A stretch of DNA of 35,186 nucleotides from Sulfuritalea sp. (GTDB lineage Bacteria > Pseudomonadota > Gammaproteobacteria > Burkholderiales > Rhodocyclaceae): the NCBI GenBank assembly GCA_030696505.1, contig JAUYSD010000076.1:1-35186 (forward strand). The letters run 5' to 3'. Both the position numbers and the translations under genes were made by a program. Positions 31,743 to 35,186 of this stretch are shown piece after piece (the first letter of the stretch is position 1; each line of letters opens with the position of its first letter). The notes beneath the pieces were generated by a model. The model saw only the letters and a list, made by a program, of their open reading frames with translations, was not told where the DNA came from and did no database searches.

Positions 31743-32897
31743 ATGGCCAACCATCAACATGCGGCTCCCGCGCCGGTAGGCGGCAGCCTGGTCAATATCG
31801 TGACCCTCAGTTGCGGCGTACTCATCGCGCTGATGGCGGCGATCCTCGTGGTGCGCTTCCTGTTCGGACTAGGCGCCGTGACCGCACTCAACGACGGCTA
31901 TCCCTGGGGCATCTGGATCGCGGTCGATGTGGTGATCGGCTCGGCCTTCGCCTGCGGCGGCTTTTCGGTGGCGATGCTGGTGTATATCTTCAACAAGGGC
32001 GAATACCATCCGCTGGTGCGGCCGGCGCTGCTGGCCAGCCTCTTCGGCTACACCCTGGCCGGTGCCGGCGTCATGTTCGACCTCGGCCGCTGGTGGAACG
32101 TCTGGAACATGTTCTGGCCCGGGTCGATCAACCCGAACTCGGTGATGTTCGAGGTCGCGGTCTGCATCTCACTGTACATCGTGGTGATGTGGATCGAGTT
32201 TTCGCCGGTCGTCCTGGAGCAGTTCGGCAAGCGCGACATGAAGAAGAAGGTCAGCAAGGCGATGTTCTTCATCATCGCGCTGGGCACTGTGCTGCCGATG
32301 ATGCATCAGTCTTCGCTGGGTACCCTGCTGGTGGTCATGGGCGGTCAGGTGCACCCGTTGTGGCAGACGCCGGCCTTGCCGCTGCTCTACCTGCTGTCGG
32401 CCATCTTCATGGGCTACGCGGTGGTGCTGTTCGAATCCTGCCTGACCTCGACGGCCTACCGGCGCAAGCTCGAAACGCCGATGCTGACGCCGATGGCGAA
32501 GATCATGCTGGGCATACTCGCGGTATTCATCGTGGTTCGCCTCGGCGACGTGATCGTGCGCGGCGCCTTGCCCAAGGCCTTCGCGCCATCGGTCGAGGCG
32601 CTGATGTTCTGGCTGGAAATGGTCTGCTTCATCGCACCGCTGATCCTGATCGGGGCCGAGGCCAACCGGCGCAATCCGGCCAAGCTGTTCCTCGCCGGCG
32701 TACTGCTGATGCTGGGCGGCGCGCTGATGCGCCTCTCCGGCTTCCTGATCGGCTACGAAACCGGCGGCGACTTCAACTACTTCCCGACCCTGGCCGAAGT
32801 GCTGGTCACGGCCGGCATGTTCGCCGCCGAAGTTCTCGGTTACATCATCATCACCCGTCGCTTCCCGGTGCTGCCCCGGGAAGAAGCTATCCACTGA
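31743..32897 (+). CDS. hybB: Hydrogenase membrane subunit HybB (NrfD family)
   Basis: A 384-residue integral membrane protein that moves electrons from HybA to the quinone pool. Many hydrophobic helices are visible, beginning with VTLSCGVLIALMAAILVVRF. Family landmarks include NDGYPWGIWIAVDVVIGSAF, LGRWWNVWNMFWPGSINPNS, VMWIEFSPVVLEQF and LPMMHQSSLGTLLVVMGGQ. The size fits E. coli HybB (392). Unlike hydrogenase-1-type operons there is no cytochrome b subunit, so this is a HybA/HybB-type complex. It lies 2 bases after hybA, with GGAGGGG upstream; hybC follows after 15 bases. Confidence 0.95.
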   Translation: MANHQHAAPAPVGGSLVNIVTLSCGVLIALMAAILVVRFLFGLGAVTALNDGYPWGIWIAVDVVIGSAFACGGFSVAMLVYIFNKGEYHPLVRPALLASLFGYTLAGAGVMFDLGRWWNVWNMFWPGSINPNSVMFEVAVCISLYIVVMWIEFSPVVLEQFGKRDMKKKVSKAMFFIIALGTVLPMMHQSSLGTLLVVMGGQVHPLWQTPALPLLYLLSAIFMGYAVVLFESCLTSTAYRRKLETPMLTPMAKIMLGILAVFIVVRLGDVIVRGALPKAFAPSVEALMFWLEMVCFIAPLILIGAEANRRNPAKLFLAGVLLMLGGALMRLSGFLIGYETGGDFNYFPTLAEVLVTAGMFAAEVLGYIIITRRFPVLPREEAIH

Positions 32898-32912
32898 AGC
32901 ACGGAGACAAAA

Positions 32913-34619
32913 ATGTCCAAGCGCATAACAATTGATCCGATCACCCGTATCGAAGGCCACCTGCGTATCGACGTCGATGTCGACGGCGGCCGCGTCAAGA
33001 AAGCCTGGTCGTCCGGCCAGATGTGGCGCGGCGTCGAGCTGATCCTGCTCGGCCGCGATCCGCGCGACGCCTGGGCCATCACCCAGCGCATCTGCGGCGT
33101 GTGCACCACCGTGCATGCCATCACCTCGGTGCGGGCGGTGGAAAACGCCTTGAAGATGGAAATCCCGCTGAATGCCCAGTACATCCGCAACCTGATCATC
33201 CTGGCGCATTCGGTGCATGACTTCATCGTGCATTTCTATCATCTCTCGGCGCTCGACTGGGTCGATGTGACCTCCGCCCTGAAGGCCGATCCGGACAAGA
33301 CGGCGATCCTCGGCGAGAGCCTGTCGTCCTGGCACCTCAACAACAAGCACGAGATGAAGCGCGTGCATGAGCGGCTCAAGCATTTCGTCAATGGCGGCCA
33401 GCTCGGCATTTTCACCAACGGCTACTGGGGCCACCCGGCGATGAAGCTCTCGCCCGAAGTGAACCTGCTCGCCGTGGCGCACTACCTGCAGGCGCTGGAA
33501 GTGCAGCGCAAGGCGAACAAGATCGTGTCGATTCTCGGCGCCAAGACGCCGCACATCCAGAACGTGGCCGTCGGCGGCGTCGCCAATCCGCTGGCCACCG
33601 ATTCGCAGGCAGTGCTGACGGTCGAACGCCTGATGGCGATCAAGGGCTTCATCGACGAGCTGTCGGACTTCGTCAAGAACGTGTACCTGGTCGACGTCGC
33701 CGCGGTGGGCGCCTTCTACGCCGACTGGACCAAGGTCGGCCGCGGCGTCACCAACTACCTCTCGGTGCCCGACATTCCGCTCGACACCAAGGGTACGCAG
33801 TTCGGCTTCCCCGGCGGCTTCGTCGAGGCCGGCGACCTGGGCAAGCAGAAGCAGATCAAGAGCTTCAACGACGAGTACTGGATCAAGGGCGTCGAGGAAT
33901 CGGTCAAGCATTCCTGGTACGACTACGACAAGAGCGGTCCCTTGCATCCCTACAAGGGCGAAACCAAGCCGAACTACACCGATTTCAAGGACGACGCCAA
34001 GTATTCCTGGCTCAAGTCGCCGACCTTCTATGGCAAGGTGGCCCAGGTCGGTCCGCTGGCGCGGGTCATCAACGGCCTCGCGGCCGGTCACGCGCCGACC
34101 ACCAAGTACGCCACGGCGGCGCTCGATACCGTCTCGGCGCTGGCCAAGACCAAGGTCGGGCTCGACGCCATGCACTCGACCATCGGCCGCCACGCCGCGC
34201 GCGCGATTTCCTGTTGCGTCAATGTCGACATGCTGGCCGATCAATGGACGGCCCTGCTCGGCAACATGGGCAAGGGCGACCTGACCACCTTCAACCCGCC
34301 GGTGTTCCCCAAGGACGAGGTGATGGGCGTCGGCTTCCACGAAGCGCCGCGCGGTGCGCTGTCGCACTGGGTGGTGATCGACAACGGCAAGATCAAGAAC
34401 TACCAGTGCGTGGTGCCTTCGACCTGGAATGCCTGCCCGCGCAACGACAAGGACGAGCCGGGGCCCTACGAGGCATCGTTGGTCGACACGCCGATCGCCG
34501 ACGCCGAAAAGCCGCTGGAAGTGCTGCGCACCATCCACTCCTTCGATCCCTGCATCGCCTGCGCGATCCACTTGACCGACAAGGAAAGCAACACGGCGAT
34601 CTCGGTCAAGGCCGTCTAA
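32913..34619 (+). CDS. hybC: [NiFe] hydrogenase large subunit (HybC type)
   Basis: A 568-residue subunit holding the NiFe(CN)2CO site where H2 is split. The start ITIDPITRIEGHLRIDVDVD is diagnostic. The L1 motif RICGVCTTVHA has Cys61 and Cys64; the L2 motif DPCIACAIH has Cys547 and Cys550, giving all four metal ligands. A 15-residue tail after His553 (LTDKESNTAISVKAV) is the peptide removed by the maturation protease after nickel insertion. It has no signal peptide and would travel with HybO through Tat. GGAG precedes the ATG. The TAA stop overlaps the start of the protease gene by one base. Confidence 0.97.
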   Translation: MSKRITIDPITRIEGHLRIDVDVDGGRVKKAWSSGQMWRGVELILLGRDPRDAWAITQRICGVCTTVHAITSVRAVENALKMEIPLNAQYIRNLIILAHSVHDFIVHFYHLSALDWVDVTSALKADPDKTAILGESLSSWHLNNKHEMKRVHERLKHFVNGGQLGIFTNGYWGHPAMKLSPEVNLLAVAHYLQALEVQRKANKIVSILGAKTPHIQNVAVGGVANPLATDSQAVLTVERLMAIKGFIDELSDFVKNVYLVDVAAVGAFYADWTKVGRGVTNYLSVPDIPLDTKGTQFGFPGGFVEAGDLGKQKQIKSFNDEYWIKGVEESVKHSWYDYDKSGPLHPYKGETKPNYTDFKDDAKYSWLKSPTFYGKVAQVGPLARVINGLAAGHAPTTKYATAALDTVSALAKTKVGLDAMHSTIGRHAARAISCCVNVDMLADQWTALLGNMGKGDLTTFNPPVFPKDEVMGVGFHEAPRGALSHWVVIDNGKIKNYQCVVPSTWNACPRNDKDEPGPYEASLVDTPIADAEKPLEVLRTIHSFDPCIACAIHLTDKESNTAISVKAV

Positions 34620-35161
34620 TGATCGCTCCTGCCGCCGCTGCGGTCTGCGTCGGGCCGGCTTCGGCCGGCCAACCCCGCCGTGCCGTCGTCCTCGGCATCG
34701 GCAACACCATCCTCACGGACGAGGCCGCCGGCGTGCGCGCGGTCGAAGCGCTGGAGCGCGGCTGGAATCTGCCGGAAAACGTGCTGGCGATCGACGGCGG
34801 CACCTCGGGCATGGAAATGATCGAGGACTTGTCGAACCTGGATTTCCTGATCGTCCTCGACGTGGTCAAGACCGGCGCGGCGCCGGGCACCGTGGTCAAA
34901 ATTGCCGGTGACGAGATCCCGGTGTTCTTCCGCAGCAAGCTCTCGCCGCACCAGATCGCGTTGCCCGACGTGCTGGCCAGCCTGGAACTGCTCGACACCA
35001 TGCCCAAGGAAATAGTGGTGCTCGGTGTCGAACTCATCTCGTTGGAACTCGGCATGGAAATGACGCCGACGATCGCCGCGAAGGTGCCGGTGCTGGCCGC
35101 CATGGCCGCAGAAGAACTTGCTGCGCGCGGCTACCGGCTCGAAGCATTGGCGGCGGCCTGA
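34619..35161 (+). CDS. hybD: Hydrogenase maturation protease HybD
   Basis: A 180-residue endopeptidase that trims the HybC C-terminus after nickel insertion. The core starts at about residue 22 with AVVLGIGNTILTDEAAGVRA. The three nickel-sensing ligands expected from E. coli HybD are present: Glu in LTDE, Asp in LIVLDVVKTG and His in LSPHQIALPDVL. The usual DEGVG loop reads DEAAG here. The first 20 residues are an extra Ala/Val-rich stretch; an internal start cannot be excluded, but ATG 34619 overlaps the hybC stop (TAATG), suggesting coupling. hybE and hybF, next in E. coli, are not here; a hypC-like gene starts one base after the stop. Confidence 0.94.
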   Translation: MIAPAAAAVCVGPASAGQPRRAVVLGIGNTILTDEAAGVRAVEALERGWNLPENVLAIDGGTSGMEMIEDLSNLDFLIVLDVVKTGAAPGTVVKIAGDEIPVFFRSKLSPHQIALPDVLASLELLDTMPKEIVVLGVELISLELGMEMTPTIAAKVPVLAAMAAEELAARGYRLEALAAA

Positions 35162-35162
35162 C

Positions 35163-35186
35163 ATGTGTCTCGCCGCGCCTTCCCTC
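35163..35186 (+). CDS. Hydrogenase chaperone HypC/HybG, first eight codons
   Basis: The window ends inside this gene. The visible codons read MCLAAPSL after a start ATG one base beyond the hybD stop. HypC/HybG chaperones begin Met-Cys, and the processed Cys2 binds the Fe(CN)2CO moiety and the HybC precursor. Only eight residues can be seen, so the call rests on them and on the operon position. Confidence 0.65.

Noticed and set aside
30310-34571. Several very long open frames on the minus strand antisense to the hyb genes (up to 800 codons)
   Set aside because: They are rich in His, Arg, Gln and Asp, as expected of the complement of G+C-rich codons, and the plus-strand frames encode complete hydrogenase subunits.

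Overview
The window is about 65% G+C and looks like the chromosome of a flagellated, hydrogen-using betaproteobacterium. Rhodocyclales or a near relative is my guess. It rests on the MotC/MotD-type stator beside fliA, a bifunctional FlgJ, the flgAMN block divergent from flgB, and a Hyb-type hydrogenase. The family name is inference, not a database result. Genes cover nearly everything, and no gene-free stretch reaches 300 bases (the longest is 278).

Layout. (1) 1-2481, plus strand: the end of a CheY-like receiver gene, then fliA (sigma-28) and the stator genes motC and motD. (2) 2512-4232, minus: flgA, flgM, flgN. (3) 4476-17153, plus: flgB C D E F, a second hook-type gene (flgE2), flgG H I J K L and a small lipoprotein gene. 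(4) 17166-25651, minus: fliH I J K L M N O P Q R. fliE, fliF and fliG, which commonly precede fliH, are not there. (5) 25930-27739, minus: a metallo-beta-lactamase-fold hydrolase and an HDOD protein. (6) 27911-29260, plus: a ChrA-type chromate transporter. (7) 29462 to the right edge, plus: a periplasm-facing, membrane-anchored [NiFe] hydrogenase operon, hybO A B C D and the first codons of a hypC/hybG gene.

Regulation can be read from the DNA. Sigma-54 (-24/-12) promoters lie before flgB, flgE2, fliK and hybO. Sigma-28 promoters with exact 11-base spacers lie before flgM and flgK. This fits a cascade in which sigma-54 and a flagellar activator make the hook-basal body and export apparatus, and FliA, restrained by FlgM, turns on late genes. 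A CGGCAA-N3-TTGCCG palindrome occurs upstream of flgB and within the flgK promoter, with a degenerate copy upstream of fliK; it may be the activator's site. The hydrogenase promoter adds an exact IHF consensus upstream of its -24 element.

The points most worth following are the flgE paralog with its own promoter between flgF and flgG, the palindrome, the fliH end with no normal start codon at a synteny break, and a beta-domain apparently shared by FlgK and FlgL. I found no mobile element, CRISPR array, tRNA or rRNA, and no clearly new defence or biosynthetic system.
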